A stretch of DNA of 64,000 bases from Paraburkholderia tropica (GTDB lineage: Bacteria > Pseudomonadota > Gammaproteobacteria > Burkholderiales > Burkholderiaceae): NCBI RefSeq assembly GCF_914484835.1, contig NZ_CAJZAR010000071.1, positions 1-64,000 of the forward strand, written 5' to 3'. Under the pieces are notes generated by a model. It saw only the letters and a list, made by a program, of their open reading frames with translations, did not search any database and was not told where the DNA came from. Below, one piece after another: positions 39,144-48,579 of the stretch. Each line of letters starts with the position of its first letter. Within the stretch, counting starts at the first letter, position 1. Position numbers and translations under genes: made by a program.

Positions 39144-40070
39144 ATGAATTCCGTATTTTCCGACTCCGCGCGCGACAGCGCCGAATTGCCCGTCGATGCC
39201 GCCGCGCCACAGGCCAACTGGCGTGCCGCCGCGCTTGCGGCGTTGCGCGAATGCGATCCGCTCGCCAAGGCCGAGGCCGTGACTGCGCTCCACGCGCTCG
39301 CCCAGGACGGCGCGGCGCCTGGCGTCACGCACTGGCAGGCCGACTGCGCGCTGAGCGCCCCGGCTGACTTGCCGGGCCGTCCTGCGCGCCCGGATCTGGT
39401 CGAGCCGCGCAGCCTTCAGCGCCGCAGCATGAGCACGCCGCAAGGGCGCGTGGTGCTGCTGCACGCGCTCGCGCACATCGAATTCAACGCGATCAATCTG
39501 GCGCTCGACGCGGTCTGGCGCTTCGCGGACATGCCCGCGGACTTCTACGCCGACTGGCTCAAGGTGGCGGCGGAGGAGGCGTATCACTTTTCGCTGCTCG
39601 GCAAGCGGCTGGCGGACTACGGCCATGTCTACGGCGATTTCCCGGCGCATAACGGCCTCTGGGAAATGTGCGAGCGCACCAGCGGCGACGTGCTCGCGCG
39701 CATGGCGCTGGTGCCGCGCGTGCTGGAAGCGCGCGGACTCGACGCCTCGCCGCCGATCCGCGCGCGTCTGAAGCAGGCCGGCGACGACGAATCGGCCGCG
39801 ATCCTCGACATCATCCTGCGCGACGAAGTGGGGCACGTGCGCATCGGCAACCACTGGTTCCGGCAGCTGTGCGCGGCGCGCGGCCTCGATCCGCACGCGG
39901 CCTGGCTCGAACTCGCGGCGCAGTATCACGCGCCGAAGATGCGCGGCCCGTTCAACTTCGAGGCGCGCCGCTCGGCGGGCTTCGACGACGCCGAACTCGA
40001 AACGCTGAAGGCGCAGGACGCCGCGCCAGCCGCCGCCGAATCCTCCGCCGAATCCGCCGCCGATCGCTAA
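39144..40070 (+). CDS. DUF455 ferritin-like protein
   Basis: 308 residues with a ferritin-like four-helix region: AHIEFNAINLALDAVWRF, AAEEAYHFSLLGKRL and DEVGHVRIGNHWF carry the Glu/His pattern of a di-iron site. Function not known; the family is widespread in proteobacteria. The N-terminal 60 residues are Ala-rich helices and the last 25 are Ala/Glu/Ser low complexity. ATG 39144 was taken over the frame opening at 39108. Confidence 0.85.
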   Translation: MNSVFSDSARDSAELPVDAAAPQANWRAAALAALRECDPLAKAEAVTALHALAQDGAAPGVTHWQADCALSAPADLPGRPARPDLVEPRSLQRRSMSTPQGRVVLLHALAHIEFNAINLALDAVWRFADMPADFYADWLKVAAEEAYHFSLLGKRLADYGHVYGDFPAHNGLWEMCERTSGDVLARMALVPRVLEARGLDASPPIRARLKQAGDDESAAILDIILRDEVGHVRIGNHWFRQLCAARGLDPHAAWLELAAQYHAPKMRGPFNFEARRSAGFDDAELETLKAQDAAPAAAESSAESAADR

Positions 40071-40102
40071 ACATCGGCTCCCCATCTGTCAGAACCTGCC
40101 GA

Positions 40103-40108
40103 TATAAT
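40103..40108 (+). promoter_or_regulatory. -10 box of the 40141 hydrolase gene
   Basis: TATAAT followed by CGAACG, 33 bases before the ATG. No good -35. Confidence 0.5.
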
Positions 40109-40140
40109 CGAACGACCATTCGTTTTTCTGCGCGAACGCA

Positions 40141-41037
40141 ATGAATCTTTCCCGATCCGAATTCGTCGACGTGAACGGCATCCGTCTGCATGTGCGCCGC
40201 TGGGGCGCCGAGGACGCGCCCACGCTTTTCATGCTGCACGGCTGGATGGACGTGGCCGCTTCGTTCCAGTTCGTCGTCGACGCGCTGGGCGGCGACTGGC
40301 AGGTGATCGCGCCGGACATGCGCGGCTTTGGCCTGTCGGACTGGCCGGTCGCGCAGCGCGGCGCCGGCAACTACTGGTTCCACGACTATCTCGCCGATCT
40401 CGACGCGCTGCTCGATCGCTACGCGCCCGAGGGCGAGGTGAATCTCGTCGGGCACAGCCTGGGCGCGAACGTGGTCTGCCTCTATGCGGGCGTGCGGCCC
40501 GAGCGGGTGCGTCGCGTGGTCGATCTCGAAGGCTTCGGCATGCCCGCGACCACGCCCAGACAGGCGCCGGGCCGCGTGCGCGAGTGGCTCGACGAAATGC
40601 GCGCGCCGCCGCAGCTGCGCCCCTACAAGACGCTCGACGACGTGGCGGCGCGCCTCACGAAAACGAATCCGCGGCTACTGCCCGCGCGGGCGCGCTTTCT
40701 CGCGCAGCACTGGTCGAAGCCGGTGAGCGGCGCGCAGGGCGAGGGCTACATGCTGCTCGGCGATCCGGCGCACAAGATGATCAATCCCGTGCTCTACCGG
40801 CTCGAGGAAATCATGGCGATCTGGGCACAGGTGCGTGCGAAGGTGCTGCACGTCGAGGCCACCGATTCGGAAACGCTCGCGCGCATCGCGGGCAAGGTGC
40901 CGATCGCGGAGTTCAAGCGTCGCTTCGAGGCGTTTCCCGACTGGCGCGAGCGCTTTATCGACGACGCCGGGCACATGGTCCATCACGATCAACCGGAGGC
41001 GATTGCGCGTCTCATCGAGGCGTTCTGCGCCCCTTGA
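40141..41037 (+). CDS. Alpha/beta hydrolase
   Basis: 298 residues with nucleophile elbow GHSLGANV near residue 105, oxyanion strand LFMLHGWMD near residue 30, RGFGLSDWP, and the catalytic His in DDAGHMVHHDQPEA near residue 285. Epoxide-hydrolase/esterase-like; substrate unknown. Own promoter just upstream; the PHP gene follows after 95 bp. Confidence 0.86.
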   Translation: MNLSRSEFVDVNGIRLHVRRWGAEDAPTLFMLHGWMDVAASFQFVVDALGGDWQVIAPDMRGFGLSDWPVAQRGAGNYWFHDYLADLDALLDRYAPEGEVNLVGHSLGANVVCLYAGVRPERVRRVVDLEGFGMPATTPRQAPGRVREWLDEMRAPPQLRPYKTLDDVAARLTKTNPRLLPARARFLAQHWSKPVSGAQGEGYMLLGDPAHKMINPVLYRLEEIMAIWAQVRAKVLHVEATDSETLARIAGKVPIAEFKRRFEAFPDWRERFIDDAGHMVHHDQPEAIARLIEAFCAP

Positions 41038-41100
41038 AAGGCGCTTGAATCGGCTTTGAGCAAGGCCGGAGCGCGCCCGGACGGCTTCGCCGCATTGCAG

Positions 41101-41106
41101 TAAAAT
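41101..41106 (+). promoter_or_regulatory. -10 box of the PHP phosphatase gene
   Basis: TAAAAT followed by AAGGC, 26 bases before ATG 41133. Confidence 0.4.
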
Positions 41107-41132
41107 AAGGCTTCATTTTCAAGACGCCCACA

Positions 41133-41963
41133 ATGAACGCCGATCTCCACTGTCATTCCACTGTCTCCGACGGCCAGATGGCCCCGGCTGCCGTCGCGCA
41201 GCTGGCGAAGGCGGGCGGCGTGACGCTGTGGGCGCTCACCGACCACGACGAGCTGGGCGGCCAGCGCGAGGCGCGCGAAGCCGCCGAAGCGCTCGGCATG
41301 CGCTATCTCTCGGGCGTCGAAATTTCGGTCACGTGGGCGTCGCGCACGGTGCATATCGTCGGCCTGCATGTCGATCCCGCGTGTCCGGCGCTCGCCGAGG
41401 GGCTGGCGCGCACGCGCGACGGCCGCGCGGCGCGGGCCGAAGCGATCGGCGAACGGCTCGAGGAACTCGGCATCGCCGACGCCTACGCGGGCGCGCTCCA
41501 GTACGTCTCGAATCCCGACCTGATCTCGCGCACGCACTTCGCGCGCTTTCTCGTCGAATCCGGCCGCGCACAGAACACGCAGGATGCATTTTCGCGCTGG
41601 CTGGGCGAGGGCAAGCCGGGTTACGTGGCGCATCGCTGGGCGAAACTGGCCGATGCCGTCTCGTGGATCAAGGCTGCGGGCGGCGAGGCCGTCGTCGCGC
41701 ATCCGGGCCGCTACAACTACACGCAGCTCGAATTCGACACCTTCTTCGGCGAATTCATCGACTTCGGCGGCAAGGCCATCGAAGTGGTTACGGGCAGCCA
41801 CACGCCCGACCAGTACGGCGAGTACGCCGCCGTCGCGCGCCGCTTCGGCTTCGAGGCCTCGCGCGGCTCCGACTTTCACGCCAAAGGCCCGGACGCCATC
41901 GAGCCGGGCACGCTGCCGCCGCTGCCTTCCGACCTCAAACCCGTCTGGGAGCGCTGGCTCTAG
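41133..41963 (+). CDS. PHP-domain 3',5'-nucleoside bisphosphate phosphatase (RNase AM / YciV type)
   Basis: 276 residues. The PHP metal motifs are DLHCHSTVSDG at residue 3, LTDHDELGG near 35, GVEISVTW near 63, VAHPGRY near 190 and SDFHAKGP near 248. E. coli YciV (RnaAM) removes 5' nucleotides from RNA and dephosphorylates pAp. The next gene is a YciO-like protein, the same neighbourhood as in E. coli, which supports the assignment. Confidence 0.9.
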   Translation: MNADLHCHSTVSDGQMAPAAVAQLAKAGGVTLWALTDHDELGGQREAREAAEALGMRYLSGVEISVTWASRTVHIVGLHVDPACPALAEGLARTRDGRAARAEAIGERLEELGIADAYAGALQYVSNPDLISRTHFARFLVESGRAQNTQDAFSRWLGEGKPGYVAHRWAKLADAVSWIKAAGGEAVVAHPGRYNYTQLEFDTFFGEFIDFGGKAIEVVTGSHTPDQYGEYAAVARRFGFEASRGSDFHAKGPDAIEPGTLPPLPSDLKPVWERWL

Positions 41964-42154
41964 GCCGCGCGCACCGCGTGGTCCCGCTGGCCCGTTTTCG
42001 CTATTTCCGCCGCGCGGTCCGCGCCTTGTACCGCCGCGCGACGTCTGCTTCGCCCGTTCGCTACGCTTTACGATAACGTGTGCGCCTTGCTCGTCGCCTG
42101 CGCGCCGCCCGTCCGCCGTTTCGTCCGTTCTGAATTCGTCAGCTGATTACTGCC

Positions 42155-42790
42155 ATGTCACAGTTTTTTCGGCTTCACCCAGAGAATCCGCAGCCGCGCC
42201 TCGTCAAGCAGGCCGTGCAGATCATCCGCGACGGCGGCGTGATCGCGCTGCCCACCGATTCGAGCTACGCGCTCGCCGCGCGCATCGACGACAAACACGC
42301 CGCCGAACGCCTGCGCCGCATTCGTCATCTTGACGAAAAGGCGCTGCTTTCCCTGATGGTGCGCGACCTGTCCGAGCTGGCGAATTTTGCGATGGTGGAT
42401 AACCGCCAGTACCGGCTGATCAAATCGGTGACGCCGGGGCCGTATGTGTTCGTGCTCGAAGCGACCAAGGAGGTGCCGCGGCGCCTTTCGCATCCGTCGC
42501 GCAAGACCATCGGGCTGCGCGTGCCGGGGCATCCGATTCCGCTCGCGATTCTCGAAGAACTGGGCGAGCCGTTGCTCGCCTCGACGCTGATCCTGCCGCC
42601 CGACACCGAGCCGCTCAACGACCCCGATGAGATCCGCGAACGGCTGGAAAAGCAGCTCGATCTGGTGATCGACGGCGGGGCGTGTCCGTGGGAGCCGTCG
42701 ACCATCGTGGACCTGAGCGGCGCGGAGCCGGTGCTCGTGCGCGCGGGCCGAGGTTCGCTTGCGCCGTTCGGTCTGGAAGCAGAAGCGTGA
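42155..42790 (+). CDS. YciO-like (Sua5/YrdC family) protein
   Basis: 211 residues of the YrdC fold: KQAVQIIRDGGVIALPTDSSYALAA (in part), KALLSLMVRDLSELA, KTIGLRVPGHPI, STIVDLSG. Family members make threonylcarbamoyl-AMP for tRNA t6A; the YciO branch lacks that activity in vitro or has it only weakly, and its role is unclear. Located between the PHP gene and an M50 protease gene. Confidence 0.88.
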   Translation: MSQFFRLHPENPQPRLVKQAVQIIRDGGVIALPTDSSYALAARIDDKHAAERLRRIRHLDEKALLSLMVRDLSELANFAMVDNRQYRLIKSVTPGPYVFVLEATKEVPRRLSHPSRKTIGLRVPGHPIPLAILEELGEPLLASTLILPPDTEPLNDPDEIRERLEKQLDLVIDGGACPWEPSTIVDLSGAEPVLVRAGRGSLAPFGLEAEA

Positions 42791-42913
42791 TGCCGGTCAT
42801 GCGGGCAGGGCGGGCATTTTCGCGGCGTCGCGCGCACCAGGTTGCGCATCTGGATGACGATCCGGCCGCGCACGGTGCGGCGCGCCGCTAGCGCGTTGTT
42901 ACAATACGCCGCC

Positions 42914-43579
42914 ATGGAAGCCACGATCATTCAGACGCTCGCCGTCTACGCCTTGCCCGTCATCTTCGCGATCACGCTGCACGAAGCCGCTCACGGCTAC
43001 GTTGCGCGCCTGCTCGGCGATAACACGGCCTACGTGCTCGGGCGCGTCTCGCTGAACCCGATGCGCCACATCGACCCGGTCGGCACGATTGCGATGCCGC
43101 TCATTCTGTACGTGCTCACGAGCGGCGCGTTCGTGTTCGGCTACGCCAAGCCGGTGCCGATCGACTTCAACAGCCTGCGCAATCCGCGTTGGGGCAGCCT
43201 CTGGGTGTCCGCCGCCGGCCCGCTCTGCAATTTCGTGCAGGCGATCGTGTGGGGCGTGTTCCTGATCGCGCTGAGCGTGATCGGCATCGACGAGCCGTTC
43301 TTTCTGCTGATGGCACGCGCCGGCATGACCGTGAACATCGTCCTCTGCGTGCTCAATTTTTTCCCCTTGCCGCCGTTCGACGGCGGGCGCGTGCTGGCGG
43401 CCCTGCTGCCGCCGCGCGCGAACATTGCGCTCATGCGGATTGAACCGTATGGTTTCTTTATCGTCATGGCGCTCATGCTGACGGGCGTTTTCACGCGCTT
43501 CTGGATGTATCCGTTGGTTCAGGTCGGTCAACTGGCCCTGAACGTCATCCTCAGTCCCCTCGTATCGCTATTCTCATAA
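42914..43579 (+). CDS. Site-2 protease family (M50) membrane metalloprotease
   Basis: 221 residues with five or six membrane helices. Zinc motif HEAAH near residue 20 and the distal FFPLPPFDGGR (Asp ligand) near residue 155. The small size without PDZ domain fits the YwhC/FjoI-type group rather than RseP. The ATG at 42914 gives MEATIIQTLAVYALP; a frame opening at 42842 adds 24 unlikely residues. trpS begins 4 bp after its stop. Confidence 0.9.
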   Translation: MEATIIQTLAVYALPVIFAITLHEAAHGYVARLLGDNTAYVLGRVSLNPMRHIDPVGTIAMPLILYVLTSGAFVFGYAKPVPIDFNSLRNPRWGSLWVSAAGPLCNFVQAIVWGVFLIALSVIGIDEPFFLLMARAGMTVNIVLCVLNFFPLPPFDGGRVLAALLPPRANIALMRIEPYGFFIVMALMLTGVFTRFWMYPLVQVGQLALNVILSPLVSLFS

Positions 43580-43583
43580 CATC

Positions 43584-44786
43584 ATGTTCCCAGACCGTAT
43601 TTTCTCCGGCATGCGGCCCACCGGGTCGCTGCACCTCGGCCACTACCACGGCGTGCTGAAAAACTGGGTCCGGCTTCAGTCCGAATACCCGTGTTTCTTC
43701 TGCGTGGTCGACTGGCACGCGCTCACGACGCACTACGAGACGCCGGATGTCATCGAGAAAAACGTCTGGGACGTGCTGATCGACTGGCTCGCATCGGGCA
43801 TCGATCCGAATCAGGCCACGCTGTTCATCCAGAGCCGGGTGCCCGAGCACGCCGAACTGGCGCTGCTGCTCGGCATGAGCACGCCGCTTAGCTGGCTCGA
43901 ACGCGTGCCGACCTACAAGGAACAGATCGAGAAGCTGCGCGACAAGGATCTCGGCACCTACGGCTTCCTCGGCTATCCCGTGCTGATGGCCGCCGACATC
44001 CTGCTGTACCGCGCTTCGCTCGTGCCGGTCGGTGAGGATCAGGTGCCGCACGTCGAGATGGCGCGCGAAATGGCGCGCCGCTTCAACTACATGTACGGCC
44101 GCGAGCCGGGCTTCGAGGAGAAGGCCAACGAGGCCGCGAAGAAGCTCGGCGGCAAGCGCTCGAAGCTCTATCACGAGCTGCGCAACGCCTACCAGCAGGA
44201 AGGCAACGATGAGGCGCTCGAACAGGCGCGCGCGATGTTGTCCGAATCGCAGAGCCTGTCGATGAACGACCGCGAGCGCCTGTTCGGCTATCTCGAAGGC
44301 TCGCGCAAGATCATCCTGCCGGAGCCGCAGGTGCTGCTGACCGAGGCGTCGCGCATGCCGGGCCTCGACGGCCAGAAGATGTCGAAGTCGTACGGCAACA
44401 CGATTGCGCTGCGCGAAGACGCGCAGTCGATCGAAAAGAAAGTGCGCACCATGCCGACCGATCCGGCCCGCGTGCGCCGCACCGATCCGGGCGACCCGGA
44501 CAAGTGCCCGGTGTGGCAGCTGCATCAGGTCTACACCGACGAGCCGACGCATCAGTGGGTGGAGAAGGGCTGCCGTTCGGCGGGCATCGGCTGCCTGGAG
44601 TGCAAGCAGCCGGTGATCGAAGGCATCCTGCGCGAGCAGCAGCCGATGCTCGAACGCGCGCAGAAGTACATGGACGATCCGTCGCTGTTGCGCGCCATCG
44701 TCGCCGACGGCTGCGACCGCGCACGCAAGTACGCCACGGAAACGATGCGCGACGTGCGCGAGGCGATGGGCCTCTCGTACAACTAA
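43584..44786 (+). CDS. trpS: Tryptophanyl-tRNA synthetase
   Basis: 400-residue class I enzyme. The HIGH signature is SLHLGHYHG near residue 14 and the KMSKS loop is GQKMSKSYGN near residue 268. It is longer than the 334-residue E. coli enzyme, because of extra sequence before KMSKS (ELRNAYQQEGNDEALEQARA) and a Cys-containing C-terminal part. Coupled to the M50 gene upstream and to a methyltransferase gene 10 bp downstream. Confidence 0.96.
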   Translation: MFPDRIFSGMRPTGSLHLGHYHGVLKNWVRLQSEYPCFFCVVDWHALTTHYETPDVIEKNVWDVLIDWLASGIDPNQATLFIQSRVPEHAELALLLGMSTPLSWLERVPTYKEQIEKLRDKDLGTYGFLGYPVLMAADILLYRASLVPVGEDQVPHVEMAREMARRFNYMYGREPGFEEKANEAAKKLGGKRSKLYHELRNAYQQEGNDEALEQARAMLSESQSLSMNDRERLFGYLEGSRKIILPEPQVLLTEASRMPGLDGQKMSKSYGNTIALREDAQSIEKKVRTMPTDPARVRRTDPGDPDKCPVWQLHQVYTDEPTHQWVEKGCRSAGIGCLECKQPVIEGILREQQPMLERAQKYMDDPSLLRAIVADGCDRARKYATETMRDVREAMGLSYN

Positions 44787-44796
44787 GGCGCACGCG

Positions 44797-45468
44797 ATGA
44801 CGCTCAAGTTCGGGTCCGCGCCCGCTGCGACGGGCATGCACGGGCTCGGCGAGCCGTCGCCCTGGGTGCGCCGCTGGGCGCACCTCGTCGCGCCGGGCGG
44901 CACCGTGCTCGATCTGGCCTGCGGCGCGGGCCGGCACGCGCGCTGGTTCGCGCAGCGCGGCCATCCGGTGGCCGCGCTCGACCGCGACGGCGCGGCGCTT
45001 GCCACGATGCGCGACGTGCCCGGCATCGGCGCATTAGAGTGCGACCTCGAAGGCGCGCCCTGGCCGCTGCCCGACGACGCGCGCTTCGCCGGCATTGTTG
45101 TCACGAATTATCTGCATCGTCCGCTAATGGCGCGGCTCATCGATGCGCTCGCGCCAGGCGGCGTACTTATTTACGAAACTTTCGCGCAAGGGAACGAGAC
45201 GGTCGGAAAACCGTCGAATCCCGCATTCCTGCTGGCGGCGGGTGAGCTGCTGGCGATCTGTGCGCCCGCACTGCGCGTAATCGCCTACGAAGACGGATTC
45301 CTCTCACAACCGCGTGAGGCGTTCGTTCAGCGGATCTGCGCGGTGCGCGAAGCGGAAAAATCTGCTGCTGCGCCGCGTTCGGGGTCGGACGCAAAACAGG
45401 CCGAAAATTCCGGTAACGGGGCTGCGACTCAGGTACTACCCGTACCGCGTTACGATCTGACCGGCTAA
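44797..45468 (+). CDS. Class I SAM-dependent methyltransferase
   Basis: 223 residues. SAM motif I is VLDLACGAGRHARWF near residue 40; the acidic loop LDRDGAAL and the IVVTNYLHRPLM motif IV region follow. The last 40 residues are low complexity. Target not known. It lies between trpS and dapA and probably shares trpS transcripts. Confidence 0.82.
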   Translation: MTLKFGSAPAATGMHGLGEPSPWVRRWAHLVAPGGTVLDLACGAGRHARWFAQRGHPVAALDRDGAALATMRDVPGIGALECDLEGAPWPLPDDARFAGIVVTNYLHRPLMARLIDALAPGGVLIYETFAQGNETVGKPSNPAFLLAAGELLAICAPALRVIAYEDGFLSQPREAFVQRICAVREAEKSAAAPRSGSDAKQAENSGNGAATQVLPVPRYDLTG

Positions 45469-45473
45469 TCCGC

Positions 45474-45479
45474 TACAAT
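45474..45479 (+). promoter_or_regulatory. -10 box of dapA
   Basis: TACAAT followed by CGCGGTTT, 35 bases before the dapA start. Confidence 0.5.
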
Positions 45480-45513
45480 CGCGGTTTAACGTACTCTTTT
45501 TTCTGACGTTTCA

Positions 45514-46419
45514 ATGGCTAACGGCACTCAGGACGGCATTACGCTCGGCGGTAGCATTCCCGCGATCGTCACCCCCATGCACGAAGACGGCAGTCTCGAT
45601 CTGCCGGCGTTCCGCAAACTGATCGACTGGCACGCGCAAGAGGGGACCGATGGTCTCGTCGTGGTCGGCACGAGCGGTGAGTCCGCCACGCTGAACGTCG
45701 AAGAGCACATCCTGATGGTCAAGACGGCCGTCGAGCACGCCGCGGGCCGCATGACGATCATCGCGGGCGCGGGCGGCAATTCGACCGCCGAAGCCATCGA
45801 ACTCTCGAAGCACGCCAAGGAAGTCGGCGCGCAGGCCACGCTGCAGGTCGTGCCCTATTACAACAAGCCGACCCAGGAAGGCATGTACCTGCACTTCGCG
45901 AAGATCGCGGAGGCGGTCGATCTGCCGGTCGTCCTGTACAACGTGCCGGGCCGCACTGTCGCCGACATGACGAACGAGACCATCCTGCGCCTCGCGCAGG
46001 TGCCGGGCATCGTCGGCGTGAAGGAAGCCACGGGCAATATCGACCGCGCGGCGCACCTGATCAAGCACGCGCCGGAAGGCTTCAAGATTTTCAGCGGCGA
46101 CGATCCCACCGCGATCGCGCTGATGCTGCTGGGCGGCCACGGCAATATCTCGGTGACGGCCAACGTCGCGCCGCGTCAGATGAGCGACCTGTGCAAGGCC
46201 GCCATCGCCGGCGACGCGAAGACCGCGCGCGAGATCCATATGAAGCTGCTGTCGCTGCACAAGAACCTGTTCATCGAATCGAATCCGATTCCGGTGAAGT
46301 GGGCGCTGCAGGAACTCGGCCGCATCGAAAGCGGCATCCGTCTGCCGCTCACGCCGCTCGACGCGCGCTACCACGACGTGGTGCGCACGGCGCTGCGCGA
46401 AGCCGGTCTGCTGGGCTGA
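45514..46419 (+). CDS. dapA: 4-hydroxy-tetrahydrodipicolinate synthase
   Basis: 301 residues, condenses pyruvate and aspartate semialdehyde on the way to lysine and diaminopimelate. The Schiff-base lysine is Lys170 in [22 protein letters not shown] carries the catalytic tyrosine and GTSGESATL the pyruvate-binding loop. Own -10 box upstream. bamC follows by 105 bp, as dapA-bamC (nlpB) do in E. coli. Confidence 0.97.
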   Translation: MANGTQDGITLGGSIPAIVTPMHEDGSLDLPAFRKLIDWHAQEGTDGLVVVGTSGESATLNVEEHILMVKTAVEHAAGRMTIIAGAGGNSTAEAIELSKHAKEVGAQATLQVVPYYNKPTQEGMYLHFAKIAEAVDLPVVLYNVPGRTVADMTNETILRLAQVPGIVGVKEATGNIDRAAHLIKHAPEGFKIFSGDDPTAIALMLLGGHGNISVTANVAPRQMSDLCKAAIAGDAKTAREIHMKLLSLHKNLFIESNPIPVKWALQELGRIESGIRLPLTPLDARYHDVVRTALREAGLLG

Positions 46420-46524
46420 TCCTCAGCCAAGCCGCCGAATTTTCAATCGACGTCGCCATCGCCCAAGCGCTGACAGTTTTCTGGCAGACCGAGGCTTAGC
46501 GTTCCTGGTATCACGAAGGTCCAC

Positions 46525-47664
46525 ATGAAACGTTCCGCTTTTTCCCTCCACGCAACCCGCATGGCGGTGCTGGCGCTCGCACTCGGCTCGCTCGCTGGCT
46601 GCGAGTCGCTGAACGACATGTTCGCGTCCGATCGCGTCAACTACAAGGACACGGCAAGTGCGCCGCCGCTGGCCGTGCCGAAGGATCTGTCCTCGGCGCC
46701 GGGCGACCAGAAGTACGTCGCGCCGCCGCCCACGGTGGCGCTCGGCGGCGCCGCGCAGCGCACCGTCACGCCGCAGGGCAACGCCGTGCTGGGCGTGCCG
46801 AGCGCGCAGGATCCGCTCGGCATGCACGTCGAGCGCGACGGCGACCGCCGCTGGCTCGTGGTCGACGGCCGCACGCCGGACGACGTCTGGCCGCAGCTCC
46901 AGGAATTCTGGACCGACAACGGCTTCACGCTGACCACCGACGCGCCGAACACCGGCATCATGACCACGGACTGGGCCGAAAACCGCGCCAACATTCCCGA
47001 CGACTGGTTCCGCCGCACGATCGGCCGTGTGATCGACTTCGCGTACTCGTCGGGCACGCGCGACCGTTTCCGCACGCTGGTGTCGCGCGGCCCGGACGGC
47101 CAGACCGACATTTCGGTCACGCACAGCGCGATGGAAGAAATGCTCACGGGCCAGGACAAGACGGGTTCGAAGTGGGTCGAGCGTCCGCGCGATCCGGCAC
47201 TCGAAGCCGAATTCCTCGCCAAGATCATGCAGAAGTTCGGTCTGACCGACGCGCAATCGAAGCAGCTGCTGACCGACGCGCGTCCGTCGGTGGCCGCGGT
47301 AAAGGTCGCGGCGGGCCCGGACGGCACGACGCTCAATCTGCCTGAAGCGTTCGATACGGCGTGGCTGCGTGTGGGCCTCGCGCTCGACCGCACCAACTTC
47401 ACGGTCGACAACCGCGACCGCGAAAAGGGCATCTACTACGTCCGTTACGCCGATTCGATGCAGGAACTGAAGGGCGACGGCCTGTTCGGCAAGCTCTTCT
47501 ACAACCCGAAGAAGGCGAAGCAGAATCAGAGTCCGGAGTTCCAGATCGCGGTGCGCCCGAACGGCAGCTCCACCCAGGTCGCGGTACTCAACCAGAGCGG
47601 TCAGGTCGATACGTCGTCGGACGCCCAGCGCATCGTCTCCGCGCTGCACGCGCAGCTGAACTGA
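46525..47664 (+). CDS. bamC: Outer-membrane assembly lipoprotein BamC
   Basis: 379 residues, a lipoprotein of the beta-barrel assembly machine. Signal peptide with lipobox LAGC at about residue 29 (LGSLAGCESLN). An unstructured Pro/Ala segment is followed by two helix-grip domains (LVVDGRTPDDVWPQLQEFW; FDTAWLRVGLALDRTNFTV), the normal BamC layout. Follows dapA, which is the conserved order. Confidence 0.93.
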   Translation: MKRSAFSLHATRMAVLALALGSLAGCESLNDMFASDRVNYKDTASAPPLAVPKDLSSAPGDQKYVAPPPTVALGGAAQRTVTPQGNAVLGVPSAQDPLGMHVERDGDRRWLVVDGRTPDDVWPQLQEFWTDNGFTLTTDAPNTGIMTTDWAENRANIPDDWFRRTIGRVIDFAYSSGTRDRFRTLVSRGPDGQTDISVTHSAMEEMLTGQDKTGSKWVERPRDPALEAEFLAKIMQKFGLTDAQSKQLLTDARPSVAAVKVAAGPDGTTLNLPEAFDTAWLRVGLALDRTNFTVDNRDREKGIYYVRYADSMQELKGDGLFGKLFYNPKKAKQNQSPEFQIAVRPNGSSTQVAVLNQSGQVDTSSDAQRIVSALHAQLN

Positions 47665-47671
47665 TCCCGCC

Positions 47672-48445
47672 GTGCGCTTTGCAAGCCTCGGCAGCGGCAG
47701 CGAGGGCAACGCGCTGGTCGTAGAAGCAGGCAGCGGCGCGACGCCCACGCGCGTGCTGCTGGACTGCGGATTCTCGGCGAAGGAAGTGGAGCGGCGGCTC
47801 GCCCGTGCGGGCCTCGCCGCCGATAGCCTCAGCGCCATCCTCATCACCCACGAACACAGCGATCACATCGGCGGCGCCCTCACGCTGGCGCGCCGCTGGT
47901 CGATCCCGCTCTACATGAGCTGGGGCACGGCGCAAGCCGTGGGCGCCGACGACGCCAACGTGGAACTCAATATCCTCTGGGGCGACGAGACGGTCGAAAT
48001 CGGTGAACTCGGCGTGCTGCCGTATACGGTGCCGCACGACGCGCGCGAGCCGCTCCAGTTCGTGTTCAGCGATGGCGCGAGCCGTCTGGGCGTGCTGACC
48101 GACGTCGGCGAATCGACGCCGCACATCAATTCGGTGCTGAGCGGGTGCGACGCGCTCGTGCTCGAATACAACCACGACCTCGACATGCTCGCGGGCAGCC
48201 GCTATCCGGCGTCGCTCAAGGCGCGCATCAGCGGTTCGCACGGGCATTTGAACAACGAGGCGGCGGGCGACATTCTCGCTGCGCTCGACCGTTCGAAGCT
48301 GCGCCATCTGATCGCTGCGCACCTGAGCCAGCAGAACAACTCGCCGGAACTCGCGCGCGCGGCCATGGCTGCGGTGCTCGGCAATGCGCCGACGGAAATC
48401 GGGGTGGCAACGCAAGACGAGGGATTCGACTGGCTGGCGCTTTGA
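47672..48445 (+). CDS. Metallo-beta-lactamase fold hydrolase (YycJ-like)
   Basis: 257 residues. Metal motif THEHSDHIGG near residue 52, plus SHGHLNNEAAG and a final HLSQQNNSPELAR. Resembles YycJ/WalJ-type exonucleases or phosphodiesterases; exact activity unknown. GTG start 7 bases after the bamC stop gives VRFASLGSGSEGNA, the family start. Confidence 0.87.
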   Translation: MRFASLGSGSEGNALVVEAGSGATPTRVLLDCGFSAKEVERRLARAGLAADSLSAILITHEHSDHIGGALTLARRWSIPLYMSWGTAQAVGADDANVELNILWGDETVEIGELGVLPYTVPHDAREPLQFVFSDGASRLGVLTDVGESTPHINSVLSGCDALVLEYNHDLDMLAGSRYPASLKARISGSHGHLNNEAAGDILAALDRSKLRHLIAAHLSQQNNSPELARAAMAAVLGNAPTEIGVATQDEGFDWLAL

Positions 48446-48488
48446 TCGGTCGACGCTAGCGGGCTGTTCGGCTCCCTGGCTCCAGACG

Positions 48489-48524
48489 AAAAAAAGCCCA
48501 TGACAAAGGTCATGGGCTTTTTTG
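48489..48524. terminator. Bidirectional terminator
   Basis: AAAAAAGCCCATGAC (48490-48504) pairs perfectly with 48509-48523 around AAAG. It ends the MBL-fold gene and the converging Bax-inhibitor gene. Confidence 0.94.
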
Positions 48525-48579
48525 TTGGCTGCCGCTCCTGAGAACGGGGCCGGAACAGGTCCGGCCCGCCTGGTGCAAC